Shown here: one piece after another, positions 10,963 through 25,974 of the stretch | Layout of the letters: every line of letters begins with the position of its first letter | Position numbering within the stretch: position 1 is the first letter of the stretch | Source of the DNA: Antennarius striatus | Taxonomy: Eukaryota; Chordata; Actinopteri; Lophiiformes; Antennariidae | Length of the DNA: 64,000 nucleotides | NCBI RefSeq assembly: GCF_040054535.1 | Contig: NC_090792.1 | Coordinates: forward strand, 1,083,501 to 1,147,500 | Direction: 5' to 3' | Made by a program: the position numbers and the translations under genes | Notes under the pieces: generated by a model | Told to the model about the DNA's origin: nothing | The model's database searches: none | What the model saw: the letters and a program-made list of their open reading frames with translations, nothing else

Positions 10963-11212
10963 CATCACCGCTTTGTAGCGGGATGTAATTACATTATATC
11001 ACCGCTTTGAAGCAGGATGTAATTACATTATACCACCGCTTTGAAGCGGGATGTAATTACATTATATCACCGCTTTGAAGCGGGATGTAATTACATTACA
11101 TCACCGCTTTGAAGCGGGATGTCATTACATCACCGCTTTGAAGAAGATGTAATTATAATACATCACCACTTTGAACCGGATGTAATTACAATACATCACC
11201 GCCTCGCGGGAT
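10963..11212. repeat. 34-bp minisatellite with internal palindromes
   Basis: About seven units containing CCGCTTTGAAGCGGGATGTA then ATTACATTATATCA. The core CCGCTTTGAAGCGG is itself an imperfect palindrome and TGTAATTACA is a perfect one, so each unit can form small hairpins. Copies have diverged slightly and later ones are shortened. Confidence 0.9.
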
Positions 11213-11224
11213 CTAACAAGTTCG

Positions 11225-11560
11225 GACTTTGCTGAAGGAATACAGTATTCTGTTACTTGCTGTCAATGTGTTCCAGGACCACCTGTAAAAAATGACATTC
11301 CGCAATATAGCAACAAACTATTTATTTACGGTAATTTAAACATTTATGAACCCTTCCCATTCTGATACTAAGCCACTTTCTATCTGTATTGCCTTTTCCC
11401 ACACGCTCATAGACTGTTTATGGTGGTTTTGGGTGTTTCTTTTATACACAGAAGTGCACTGCGTTCCATGAGTCTCAGAATGCAGCGCACTTCCTGATGC
11501 TGTCATCCAAGAGTGTGCGTACAGTATCATGTGACTCATGCTCCAATGATTAGTTTTCAT
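11225..11560 (+). repeat. dispersed repeat, copy B (pogo/mariner-derived type)
   Basis: Same family and orientation as 5410-5800; shares TTTACGGTAATTTAAAC, TTTATGAACCC, GCCACTTTCTATCTGTATT-like and CCTTTTCCCAC blocks. With copy A it flanks the HMG-box gene as direct repeats. Confidence 0.65.
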
Positions 11561-11854
11561 TGGAACATGAGAATATCATCCATTGTTAAATGTACTCAAA
11601 AAGGGTGTGATGCTTACTTATTTAGCTGTGTGATTGACATTCTTCACCGGTTTTTTGTAGATTTTCTGCTTCACGTTCATTGTCATATCTAGTTTATATA
11701 TTGATATCTGGATGGCTTTGGTCTATGTACCTTTGATCTATCTACATTTGATCTTACTTGATGTGTCTACCTTTGATCTATCTACTTTTGATGTATATAC
11801 CTTTGATCTACCTCCTTTTTATCCATCTACGTTTGAAAAGTCCATAATTTTTTG

Positions 11855-12115
11855 CATTCATTCATTTATTCGTTTTCCTAATGGCTTCATCCACTTGCGG
11901 GGTCATGGGGAACTGGAGCCTATCCCATCTGTCTTGGGATGTGGTAGGGGAAACTCCGGGTGCGACGCCAGTGCACCGCGTTGATGAAATGAAATCTCAT
12001 CCACCTTGCAGGTCACAGGTCTGTTGTAGCCTGTCCCAGCTGGCTACTAGCAAGAGGTGGGGTACACTCCAGACAAGACGCCAGCTCATTTCGGGGCCAC
12101 AACTGAGTAATGAAC
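11855..12115 (-). repeat. two partial SINE-like fragments
   Basis: GGAACTGGAGCCTATCCCA and GGGGAAACTCCGGGTGCGAC, then CTGTTGTAGCCTGTCCCAGC, match the body and tail of the tRNA-type repeat best seen at 59069-59419, in the same (minus) orientation. Both are truncated and lack the A and B boxes. Confidence 0.7.
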
Positions 12116-12127
12116 TGAAACACACAG

Positions 12128-12170
12128 ATTCAGGAGTGCTGAGCGGAGGACTTGGTTCCAAGGGTATAAT
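12128..12170 (-). pseudogene. fragment of the HMG-gene large exon
   Basis: CAGGAGTGCTGAGCGGAGGA followed by CTTGGTTCCAAGGGTA nearly repeats 10258-10293, which encodes PLEPSPPLSTPD in the HMG-box gene; here the minus strand reads PLEPSPPLSTPE. Only about 40 bp match, so it is a small displaced piece of exon or of a repeat shared by both sites. Confidence 0.6.
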
Positions 12171-12237
12171 TAGCTCTCTTCCAGATTCTCTCTCTCTCAC
12201 ATACGCCCCACATGATTATTGGTATCAGGACTTACGA

Positions 12238-12480
12238 TCTTGAGGTTCTGGCTTTGAAATGGTCAGTTTGTGACAGGTTCAGTCACTGACTTAAAGGTCA
12301 TAAAGTCATATTCTGGACTGACAACAATTTATTTACTCACATCCCCACAAAAGATTGGACTGTTGTGAACAATGCTGGGTGGCCAGATTGGCGAGTTATG
12401 ATTTTGATATCAAGTATGTCCCAGGCCCATAGAATGTGCTGGCTGATGCCTTGAGTTGTGTGCCATTTGTCAAGGTTTTG
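12238..12480 (+). pseudogene. Ty3/Gypsy retrotransposon RNase H remnant
   Basis: Plus-strand translation gives LEVLALKWSVCDRF, an in-frame TGA, then HKVIFWTDNNLFTHI and, after a frame change, RLASYDFDIKYVPG and NVLADALS with another stop. These correspond to the ELLALKW, TDNN, LASYDFDI and ADALSR landmarks of Gypsy RNase H. It is broken and not functional. Confidence 0.85.
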
Positions 12481-12649
12481 TGGAGGTTTTTCTGTACCTG
12501 CCTAAGTTGGTCCTCCCCAGGCATGATACCCTGTCTATGTCTCGAGATACTTGAAACACTGGGAAATACTGATGGTGAGTAATGGTGTACTGTACAGGGT
12601 TTCAAGGGATCAAAGATCAAAAGCAAAGCATCTCCAATTTGTTGTCACT

Positions 12650-12775
12650 TAATAGTGAGGTTTTGCAAGGGGTTCACGATAGAGCGGGACATCAAGCGCT
12701 GTCCAGGAGCCTCTGTTTGGCAAGACAAGTCTTTCTGGCCTTGACAGAGACGTGAGAGATTATGTCTGTCAAAAA
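12650..12775 (+). pseudogene. Gypsy integrase zinc-binding remnant
   Basis: Reads VLQGVHDRAGHQALSRSLCL then ARQVF, resembling the H2C2 integrase N-terminus (VHD.AGHQ...TL.LAR..F) that normally follows RNase H in Gypsy pol. A stop follows within 10 codons. Its place downstream of the RNase H piece supports one decayed element spanning about 12.24-12.78 kb. No LTRs were recognised. Confidence 0.75.
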
Positions 12776-12834
12776 AACTCACATGAATCCCAACCATCCA
12801 ATAGGAAATGGGAGTGAGGAACAGTTCAACCAGG

Positions 12835-13090
12835 CCTTAAGGCCTTGTTCAGACTGGTCGCCTGTGTCTAATTTTTAGCACATCCAGGTTGATATTGGAT
12901 GTCTCATTTGTAGTCTGAACAGTCCCATACCACATGATATCCAGTTTTTTGCGGGACGGATTGAAACCACATTTGGAAGGTAGTGTCATGTCAGATATGG
13001 ACAGATGCGTCTCAGTCTGAACAGCAAAAAAACCGATCAGCTATGCCAGACAGTGACATCATATCTGTGACGCGAGAGCCAGGTGGAAGA
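12835..13090. other. probable non-coding repeat, unassigned
   Basis: The words TTGTTCAGACTGG, GTAGTCTGAACAGTC and CAGTCTGAACAGCA recur in both orientations, which suggests a MITE-like repeat. Ends and target duplication were not defined. No ORF of note. Confidence 0.4.
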
Positions 13091-13194
13091 GCGTCGCGTA
13101 TTACGGAGGGGTAAAAAATGGAAGAAGTTGAAAATATCTGGTGTGTGTGAGATTTTCTCCAACTCCACCAGACAGTGATATTGCCAATAAACTA

Positions 13195-13460
13195 AGGTAA
13201 CAGTGGGTAGTGCTGTCGCTGCACAGCAAGGCGGTTCCAGGTTCGAGCCCCGATCTGTGTCGTTTGCATGCTCTCACTCTCTGCTTGGGTTCTGTCCGGG
13301 TTCTCCGGCTTCCTCCCACCTCCAAAAACATGCGCTTCTAGTTATTTGGGCAGTCCTAGATTGCCCATAAGTGTGTTTGCATGCATGTTTGTCTGTGTAT
13401 ATGTGTGGTTCTGCAGTACATTGGCATCGCCCACCTGTCCTTCCATGTGAATCAGTGTCA
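13195..13460 (+). mobile_element. tRNA-type SINE-like repeat, plus orientation
   Basis: Begins AGTGGGTAGTGCTGTCGCTG, has the B-box-like GGTTCGAGCCCC, then TTCTCCGGCTTCCTCCCACC and TCCAAAAACATGCGCTTC. It is the opposite-strand, diverged counterpart of the copy at 59069-59419. A 19-bp remnant of the same body (CTTCCCCCACCTCCAAAAA-type) lies near 14215. Confidence 0.8.
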
Positions 13461-13499
13461 ATGAGGTTGCGTGTCCCAACTTGAATTACACAAGTTCTT

Positions 13500-15160
13500 T
13501 GGATACAGCTGGGCACTAATGTCCAAAGAGCTAACCAAAACGTTTTGGGCAATCCATTTTCTATTCTCTCTTCTCTTTACCCCCATCCTCTAAAAAATCT
13601 TTGCATTCGCATTCCTTATATACAAACTTATTCCTTATGTTCATCTGATTTTACAATGTTCATCTGATTTTATGATGAACATGAAAGAAAAGATTTTCTT
13701 GCAGATGAAATCGTCAAAGACGTTCTGTGTCTTAGATGATCAAGGCAATGGTAGTTTATATAGATCGTTAGATAACCCAAACCCTAATATCTATAATGAA
13801 AAATGGAGCTATTTAGAAATCCACAGTTTCTAAATTCTCCCATGTTGTGCAGAGAGAGACAACTTCCATTAGTCAGAGTTTTCTTAAGAACAGGGCAATT
13901 TATGCACGTTATAATACCCGTGAGCAACATATTTGCAATATGTGAGAGCCCATGGGATAGATTTGATCCTATGAATCGGATTGAAGAAATAGTGAGTGTC
14001 GTGGAACAAGAACGGCTATTTGCAGGTGGCTTCAATTTTCTTATCGCCCATGTGTCTAATGTGGAGGAGTACTTTTGAAGCATGTCTACTGCCTACCTAC
14101 CCACCCATTATAGGTACACATGCAAACATGTAAGTATACTAGTAATAATAAAAAAAATATAAAAAATTGTGTGGGTAGGTAGGTGTCTGTGTGGGTTCTC
14201 TCGAGCTACTCCGGCTTCCCCCACCTCCAAAAACATCTTTGTGATCTGTAATGTTATAAATCATTGATTGGATTAAGTATTATTTACTTAAAATGTGTTT
14301 TTAAACAGCTTAACTCATGTTCAAACATTCACAGACTCGATCCCAGAGGAAATACTCCACAGCAGTCCCAGCACCTCCACCCACCACAAACACAAGGCAA
14401 CGAGAGGGGGCAATAAAAAGGGGTATAATACAAGCCAGACTGAAGCAGAAGACATGTATGCTCCCTCCTGTGATTCTAGCTAATTTGCACTCACTCTAGA
14501 GCAAACTATATGAGCAAGCTAACATAAACCATCTGCATGAATACAGAACTGCTTCCATTCTGGCTAATACTGTAACCTGGTTGAACAACAACAGCAACAG
14601 CATGCTGCACATTGACGTCTTTGCCTCCCCTATAAGACTGAACAGGGACAGTGAGCTCACCGATAAACAACATGGCGGTAGCGTCAGTCTCTATGTGTCT
14701 CCATGTGTTTGTCTCCACTTCAGTATGCTTACTGTGCGGTATGGATGATGCTAAAATATTCATCATAGACACTATAAATAAACACCTGGAACAACTTCAC
14801 ATTCAGATAATAAATTCACCTCCCACTTCTGTTTAGACAACCAACTCACCCGATAGATTCTGGACTTTCTAACCAATAGGTCACAGAGAGGTAGCTCAGG
14901 TAACTCTTTGATCAGGTTACTCTTTGATCAGGCTACTGTTTGATAGGGTAGAGGTCACCAATGTTGGGACATCATGAACTGCAAAGGTGATGACTTTATC
15001 CCGTGAGGACCCTCTTAGGGCGGGTCACCAACAGTCCTTTGAGGGGCAATAGAGGTTGTTGCAAGAGAAGCTGTTCAACCATAAATTCCAATAGGGTATA
15101 TATCGTCAGACTGGAGGAGCTGTTGGTATCTCAGTAAGTTTGACAATCCTGGTTTAAAGG
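13500..15160. other. no recognisable gene
   Basis: An open frame at 13803-14078 (91 aa, ending HVSNVEEYF) and short frames near 14300-14830 have no domain I recognise and no clear splice context. They may be worn retroelement or chance frames. Confidence 0.5.
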
Positions 15161-15164
15161 AACC

Positions 15165-15475
15165 TCCTGGAACCATCAATTGTTGCAAGGTCCTAACCTC
15201 ACTGTAGGGGTCCATAGGAGATTCACCACAAAGATCAGTGGAACATTGACCGAGGGTACACATCTTTGGAGTAGTTCCATGACCAATCTGTGAGGATGAC
15301 TGAAGTGGACAAGAAGGAGGACTTCAAAGTGGAGGTGAAGGATACCATCTACAACAACTTTCATGTAGACAATTTCCTGAAATCTTTGCCCACAGAGGAC
15401 AAGGCAATACAGTTGGTTGTGGAACGGACTGACATCTGCTTAAGGCGGATTTCAGCTGGTAAAGTGGGAAAGTAA
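15165..15475 (+). pseudogene. BEL/Pao retrotransposon RT remnant
   Basis: Plus strand reads LLQGPNLTVGVHRRF near 15180, then VDNFLKSLPTEDKAIQLV near 15370, followed by stops at 15474. These resemble the LLQGPDLT...GVL.RFR and YVDDCLKS.PT..EA..LV landmarks of BEL/Pao reverse transcriptases. The catalytic YVDD is altered to HVDN and frames are broken, so it is dead. Confidence 0.65.
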
Positions 15476-15659
15476 CAGTAGGGCTGGATTGTCTATTACT
15501 GAGGTAAAGCAATCCAGGCCAACCTACCTGAGGACATGGCATTGGATTGGATTAGTGAAAGTGCCTGGAGTGGAAAAGCAACCAGAAAGAAACTAAACTT
15601 CTATCCAACTCATCAAGCACACAAACTGCAGGACTATCAGAGTGAAATAAATGTGAGTG

Positions 15660-15815
15660 TGGATGTGGGTGTTTGTTTGTCTTTTGTGTGGCTTCGCGGT
15701 GCATTGGCATTGCGCTCAGGGTGTCCCCCACCTCTCGTCTTCCAAGTCAGCTGGAATAGACTCCAGCAACCCCAGTGACATGCTAAAAAGCGGAATAAGC
15801 GGTCAATAGAATGAA
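15660..15815 (+). repeat. 3' fragment of the SINE-like repeat
   Basis: GTGTGGCTTCGCGGTGCATT, CCCCCACCTCTCGTCTTCCA and AATAAGCGGTCAATAGAATG followed by GAATGAATGA match the tail half of the 59069-59419 repeat. The 5' tRNA-like part is missing. Confidence 0.7.
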
Positions 15816-15918
15816 TGAATGAATATACAGTACAATACAATTATTTTGATGAATAACAGCGTGTTGTGCTCATTGATACAAGATTGAAAGACATCAAAGC
15901 CAGAAAAGCATTTGTGAT

Positions 15919-16872
15919 ATGAAAAGGTGGTTTTTCCATCAATCTTTTCATCTCAATGCTATAAAAGCTGACCCAGGTTGGGCTCCAGAAACTCTGTTGA
16001 CACCTCGAGTTTCTAAGATTACAGAAATGCCCAGAAGACAAGTGGTCCTTCAAGATGTGATGATGAGCCACCCTACAATGATGGACACAGTCCACGTTGA
16101 CATTGAAGAAAAGGAGTTATTTCTTCTCCTTGGTATGAGACAGAAGAAGAACCTGGAGATTATTGAGAAACACCTCAGACATACACTACATGACGACTCT
16201 GTGAGTCTTGCCCAAGGCACAGATGTGGGGCGGGTCAGCCTCCAGCTTGGGGAGAAGCCTCTGCTGGTTTTCCTGGAGATGCTTCAGGCCAAGAAAAATG
16301 GCCACCCAAGGAGCATGGAGAGGGAGGTCTCGCAGACTGAGAACCACCACCTCAAAATGGAGTTGGATGTGGTCAAACAGCAGCACACCTCAAAGAATGT
16401 CCAGTGTCTGGAGGCACAGGTGACAGCCCGCTGTAAGGTGAAACGGACCCCTTGGTCATCAAACTGCGATAGCCTTGAAAAACATGCGAAGGAGCTGCTG
16501 GGAGAGAAGAAACAGCTGGAACAGGAGCTGGATCACAGTAGAGCTGCACTCAAGCACCTGAGCAAGTCCATCATGGAGACAAAGCAAGAGTGTCTCATGC
16601 AGAAACAAGAGCTTAAGGCTACTGTGGAGAGAATGTGGGCTGACCATCAAGCCCAGCTTCAAGCCAGCTGTGCAATGATTGTTCAGTTGCAGGCTGATCT
16701 GATGGCGTCTCGTCACCTGTGCCTCCAGCTCCAGCAGACCATCAATCACCTTTCACAGGACATGGAGACATCCAGAGTTCATTATGTGAAGCAGATTGTG
16801 GAGCAGATTCTGGCTGTGAAGGAGAGGGAGCATCGCCTGGAGGAGAAGTCGTCGTCTCCACATCCCAACTGA
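15919..16872 (+). CDS. unidentified intronless coiled-coil ORF, possibly a retrocopy
   Basis: A 317-codon open frame in a region otherwise full of dead elements. The C-terminal two thirds has heptad-like coiled-coil sequence rich in Q, E, K, L and H, for example LGEKKQLEQELDHSRAALKH, LMQKQELKATVERMW and VKEREHRLEEKSSS. Codon use looks like real vertebrate coding sequence. After the stop at 16870-16872 an overlapping frame continues with VVVSTSQLNHKESSSASSEV and ends at 17015 with KKDKQSKNGFRK. This suggests the original reading frame continued through a 1-nt indel near 16850. No splice sites are needed across at least 950 bp. I do not recognise the family. It could be a processed pseudogene, a single large exon of a gene whose other exons I missed, or a young expressed retrogene. 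The initial codons before about 16020 may not be original. Confidence 0.5.
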   Translation: MKRWFFHQSFHLNAIKADPGWAPETLLTPRVSKITEMPRRQVVLQDVMMSHPTMMDTVHVDIEEKELFLLLGMRQKKNLEIIEKHLRHTLHDDSVSLAQGTDVGRVSLQLGEKPLLVFLEMLQAKKNGHPRSMEREVSQTENHHLKMELDVVKQQHTSKNVQCLEAQVTARCKVKRTPWSSNCDSLEKHAKELLGEKKQLEQELDHSRAALKHLSKSIMETKQECLMQKQELKATVERMWADHQAQLQASCAMIVQLQADLMASRHLCLQLQQTINHLSQDMETSRVHYVKQIVEQILAVKEREHRLEEKSSSPHPN

Positions 16873-17021
16873 ACCACAAAGAGAGCTCCTCAGCTTCCAG
16901 TGAGGTTCAACTTCAGGAGAAGATCAAGGAGGAGTACTCACTGAATGAGGGGGAGCTGAAGCTGCAACCACCCAGAAAAAAAGACAAGCAGAGTAAGAAT
17001 GGGTTTAGGAAATGAGAGCGT

Positions 17022-17245
17022 TCATTCATTCATCTTCAGTACCCGCTTCTTCCGCTGTCGCGGGTCGGGGGGTTGCTGGAGCCTATTCAGGCGGACTTGG
17101 GTCGTGAGGCAGGGGACAGAAAAACACGTGTGTACACTCACATGTACAGACAATTTGTGATCGGCCAATTCACCTGAAGCGCATGTTTCTGGAGGTAGGA
17201 GGAAACCAGAGAACCTGGAGAGAACCGACGCAGACATGGAGAACA
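17022..17245 (-). repeat. partial SINE-like repeat
   Basis: TTCATTCATTCATCTTCAGT, GGTTGCTGGAGCCTATTCAG and GGAAACCAGAGAACCTGGAG match the tail and body of the 59069-59419 repeat in the same orientation; the tRNA-like head is missing. Confidence 0.75.
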
Positions 17246-17249
17246 TGCA

Positions 17250-19090
17250 TTTCTCCTTGTTCTTTTGAAACAATTCCCAAGCCACCTCAAGCGTCCCAGC
17301 TCGATATGGAGGAGCAACCGCTCTATTCCAGGTTCCTCATTATGTTACAAATAACACACAAAATTTCATGTTTGGATTTTTGCAATTATAACTTGTAATT
17401 GATAACTCAATCATCTTAATTTGTCAATCCTCTCAATCACTCAATTTGTGCTGCTGTTGTGTTGCTGTGGTGATGTTTTCAGGCCCACCAGCAGGAGATA
17501 CTTCAGGAATTCTCGTACATTCAAAATTAAATGTGCTGCTAATTTTGTTTATGAGCCTCTAAGGTAGCAGGTCTGACTTATATCTAGTTTTCTTCATGTA
17601 GATAATAGTGTTTAATCGACGTTCTGACAATATATTACACCATTGTTAAAGTCTCTGCATTCGCTGCCTGTTTGCTTTGGGATTGATTTTCAGGTCAAGT
17701 ATTATTTTATAAGACTCTTAATATTCTACATCCTGTTTTTGAGTAGATTTTAGCGTACGTACACTGTAGAGTGTTTCCAAACGTAAACCCAAGAAGACTT
17801 CAGTCTCGCTTTTAATAGTCTTATTTGCATTTACCATAACTTTTTTTGTTTAATAGTAATAATACATTAACAGATAATTTTACAATTATCTGTTATTGTA
17901 TATTATTCATACCTGTCTATTTGTCTTTTAACTGATAATCTGTTGTATTGGTAAGTCTTTATTTTTTTTCTTGCTGCCCCTGATGTTTCCTCAGTCTTTT
18001 ATTTTTTTTTTTGCTGTTCCTGTTTCATTAGCTCTAGCACGACCTCACTTGGGTGGTTGGTTGGTGGGTGTGTGCACATTTGTGTGTGTGGAGAGTGTTC
18101 TATTGTATTGTGTGTTAGATTATATGTGTATTAATGTGCTATATGGATATATTTTGACTGACTGATGGAAAAACAAAAAAGAATCCACTGGATTTGCTCG
18201 GGGTTGGTTGAAGAAGTCTCTTGGTTGAGAGGTGAAATATCTTCAATCAACCTAAAGCAAGGCCATTTGACTCTTCTCTTCTATTCTTGATTTATCTTGA
18301 CCTTGGTGACTGAGAACCTACACACACATGGTGTTTTTATGGTTCAAATGCCTCTGGGCGTCTCCAGAGTCTCATCGTCTTCCCAGAGACAAAAGTAATA
18401 TTTAATGGTGTAAAGCTAATGAGACTTGAGCCTTATGAAAAACTCACTGGTAGAGCCAAGAAGAGAATCACGACCTTAAAATGCTTGAACACTGATTCAT
18501 GAATCCACTGAATAAAATTGAGAACAATTACTCAACTGTAACCACATGGTAATTTACCATTACACAACTGTCCCTGGGATAAAACTCACCATTTTAATAA
18601 CTTGCATTTTTCATTATGTACTGAAAATATTATAAATAACTATATAAAATAAAACAAGTTTATTTATTTGAACATTAGACAGACAGACAGAGGTTATTGA
18701 TCCCAAGCTGGGAAATTCACATTGGTTATTTATGTTGTATATCTACCATCTGCAGAATGGTATGGTTGATGGTCTGATTAAAGTATAGCAGACAGGTATT
18801 ACAGACTAATAATGCATTTGTTGAATTTTACAGTGACTCCTTAATATGTGCCTATTCACTCAGTGGTATGTAACATTCCGCATGCAGATGTTCTACAGAG
18901 TTACTGTAGAAAATTATTGAGAAGGTGTAGAACCGGGTGTACATTAAGCATTCAAGTATAATATAAAATTACAAATTTCTTTTGTATTTACATTTAACAA
19001 AAACATATTTTATTATACCTTGCTGCTTTTATTTGTGTTAAATTTAGGGTGGATATAATTAATAATACTTAGCTCTGGCATCATAGTAGT
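17250..19090. other. no recognisable gene; 3' flank of hhipl1
   Basis: AT-rich spacer. At 18180-18225 the phrase GGTTGGTTGAAGAAG and its context repeat 6539-6580, a dispersed repeat shared with an intron of the HMG-box gene. Nothing else supported. Confidence 0.6.
19028..19033 (-). promoter_or_regulatory. poly(A) signal of hhipl1
   Basis: AATAAA on the minus strand, 64 bp beyond the stop codon. Confidence 0.6.
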
Positions 19091-19097
19091 GTAAATT

Positions 19098-23950
<4,853 letters not shown>

Positions 23951-24225
23951 CGGGGGACAGCCGTCGCGTGGGGTTACCGTGACACCACTGCATGGCGGAG
24001 CTCGTTCGGGCTCATGGAACAGAAAGGTACGCAGGGAGAGTCTTCCTGTCTGTACTTTGGTCTGACTCCAGCTCCGTGACGTCAGGATCAGCTGTCCTCT
24101 GTTTACCTGGACGCCTGTCGGTGGACGTTTCTGTCCAACTGTTCGGGTAACTTAACAAAATGTTTGGCCAGCAGATGGAGACATTACGTCATTCCCCTCA
24201 GTAAAGTCTCCTGGGGTGCTGAAGG

Positions 24226-24339
<114 letters not shown>

Positions 24340-24415
24340 GTGCTCAGGAGGTGGAGCGGGAATCGAACCACCGATCTTGGAATATTGGGGTCCAGTCTCC
24401 TGCTGAGCCACCGCC
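24340..24415 (-). mobile_element. tRNA-type SINE head fragment
   Basis: The minus strand reads GGTGGCTCAGCAGGAGACTG and GGTGGTTCGATTCCCGCTCC, i.e. A-box- and B-box-like promoter elements. A related copy is at 60300-60375. Interpreted as a SINE, not a tRNA gene, because no cloverleaf is formed. Confidence 0.6.
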
Positions 24416-24419
24416 AACT

Positions 24420-25690
24420 GGAAAACATTTTCAATGTTAGTGGTTTAAAGCTGGATGGAAGGTCCACGCCGCCTCCCATCCATATGATCTGAGTTCTAAC
24501 AAACATAATCCAAAAACTATCCAATTCATGATTTTAAGATAATTCCAAATTTCAAGGGTGGATAATTGGTAATGAAAATATTTCAGGAGTCATTGAAGAA
24601 AATAGAGGAATGGGTATTAGGAGGGCGTTTCAGTTTGACAAATGTCATGCTTGTCACAAAAGTAGAATTCCATACCCAAATATACTGTACGTTAACCGTA
24701 TGGAGACAATCTATCGTAAGGTTGAATGTGTGAATATCTATATAGATGTAATTCTGCTTCTACTAGTCAGCAGCCTTCGTTTTTTTAAAGCCATTTCAGC
24801 AAACATCACATTATGTCTTAATGTGAAAAAGTGAAGGTATCAAAACTACGTTTGAGGTCAATAACATCTATTTTATTTCAGGCTCCTGTTCCAAAGCCAC
24901 CTCCGATGGGCGCTTCACTTCTCCTCCACCAGAGGGGGGCGCTGCAGCAAACAGACCTGACTTTAGCCGAGCCCAGAGCTGGTGTGTGGTAATAAAACAA
25001 TCACCATTAGGTGTTTGATTTGAGAATGATGATTGGCTGATTTCAATGTCATTCATTTATTTCTTGAATCAGCCATTGGCTAAGCAGCTGCACAATCTTG
25101 TTGAGAGTAATTTTGCTGTTGCCCTAGAGTTGAATTTCACACTGACAGCTTTAAAAATAGAAATGGCCATCTTCATTATTGAAAGAGACGTGGTTGAGCT
25201 GGACTTTTTAGGAAAGAAGAAAAAAATATAGAAAATAATCAGATTAACGGATATTGAGACAGATATGCCAGTGATTATTTAAAAAAACCAAACCATGTTA
25301 AAAATAGACAAAAACAGACAATAGTAAAAAGTAATAGTAAATTTTTATAAACCCAGCCACATGTATGATTGATTTTTTAAATCACGTTTATTTAGTTTAG
25401 TGCTTTGACAGCCATTAAACACATGCTGAAGAGATCCAGGTGCACAACTTCACAACAGACATGTGTGAAGAACAGGAGAACATGTTCACTAATACCAACA
25501 GCAAACACAGGAAAAGCAAACTGGAAGAAGATCTTCTGAAGCTATGTGAGGGATTTTTTTAACTATACCCTGAACACGAGGAATACAAAGATTTATGATG
25601 TGATTGGAAAAAAAAGTTGACAGAAAAATCCTGCGGTTTAGAGCCTTGTTGTTAAACCTCCACTACTGTAGGGGGCGATAATTATACCAA
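24420..25690. other. hhipl1-setd3 intergenic spacer
   Basis: The two genes are divergently arranged. No ORF with homology was seen. A GA-rich tract (25712-25756) lies just inside the presumed setd3 first exon or promoter. Confidence 0.5.
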
Positions 25691-25699
25691 ATACAGTAG

Positions 25700-25789
25700 C
25701 GGAAGCAGCAGCAGCAGAAGAAGAAGAGGAAGAAGAAGAAGACGAAGAAGAAACAGAAACTAGTGAATCTGTGTGACTGAAGGAACACG
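25700..25789 (+). other. setd3: probable setd3 5' untranslated exon
   Basis: A transcribed first exon is inferred from a good donor site (ACACG followed by GTATGTTG at 25790) and its position upstream of the start-codon exon. Its 5' limit is not known. The GA-rich run (AAGAAGAAGAGGAAGAAG) would be in the 5' UTR. Confidence 0.45.
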
Positions 25790-25974
25790 GTATGTTGCTG
25801 TAGTTCATAGTGAATGAATTGTGAGTCTTCCTTCTAGTCGTGTGTTGTTTTTGTTTTTGTTGTTTTTGTTGTCATCGCTAATGACTGGGCTAACAGGCTG
25901 TGTTAGCTAGCAGCTGGTGAGGCGGTTAGCTCCTGATCCCTGACGGCAGCTACTAGTTAACCACAGATTATCGT

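Noticed and set aside
13803-14078. 91-codon plus-strand frame
   Set aside because: No recognised domain and an antisense frame of similar length overlaps it; evidence insufficient for a gene call.
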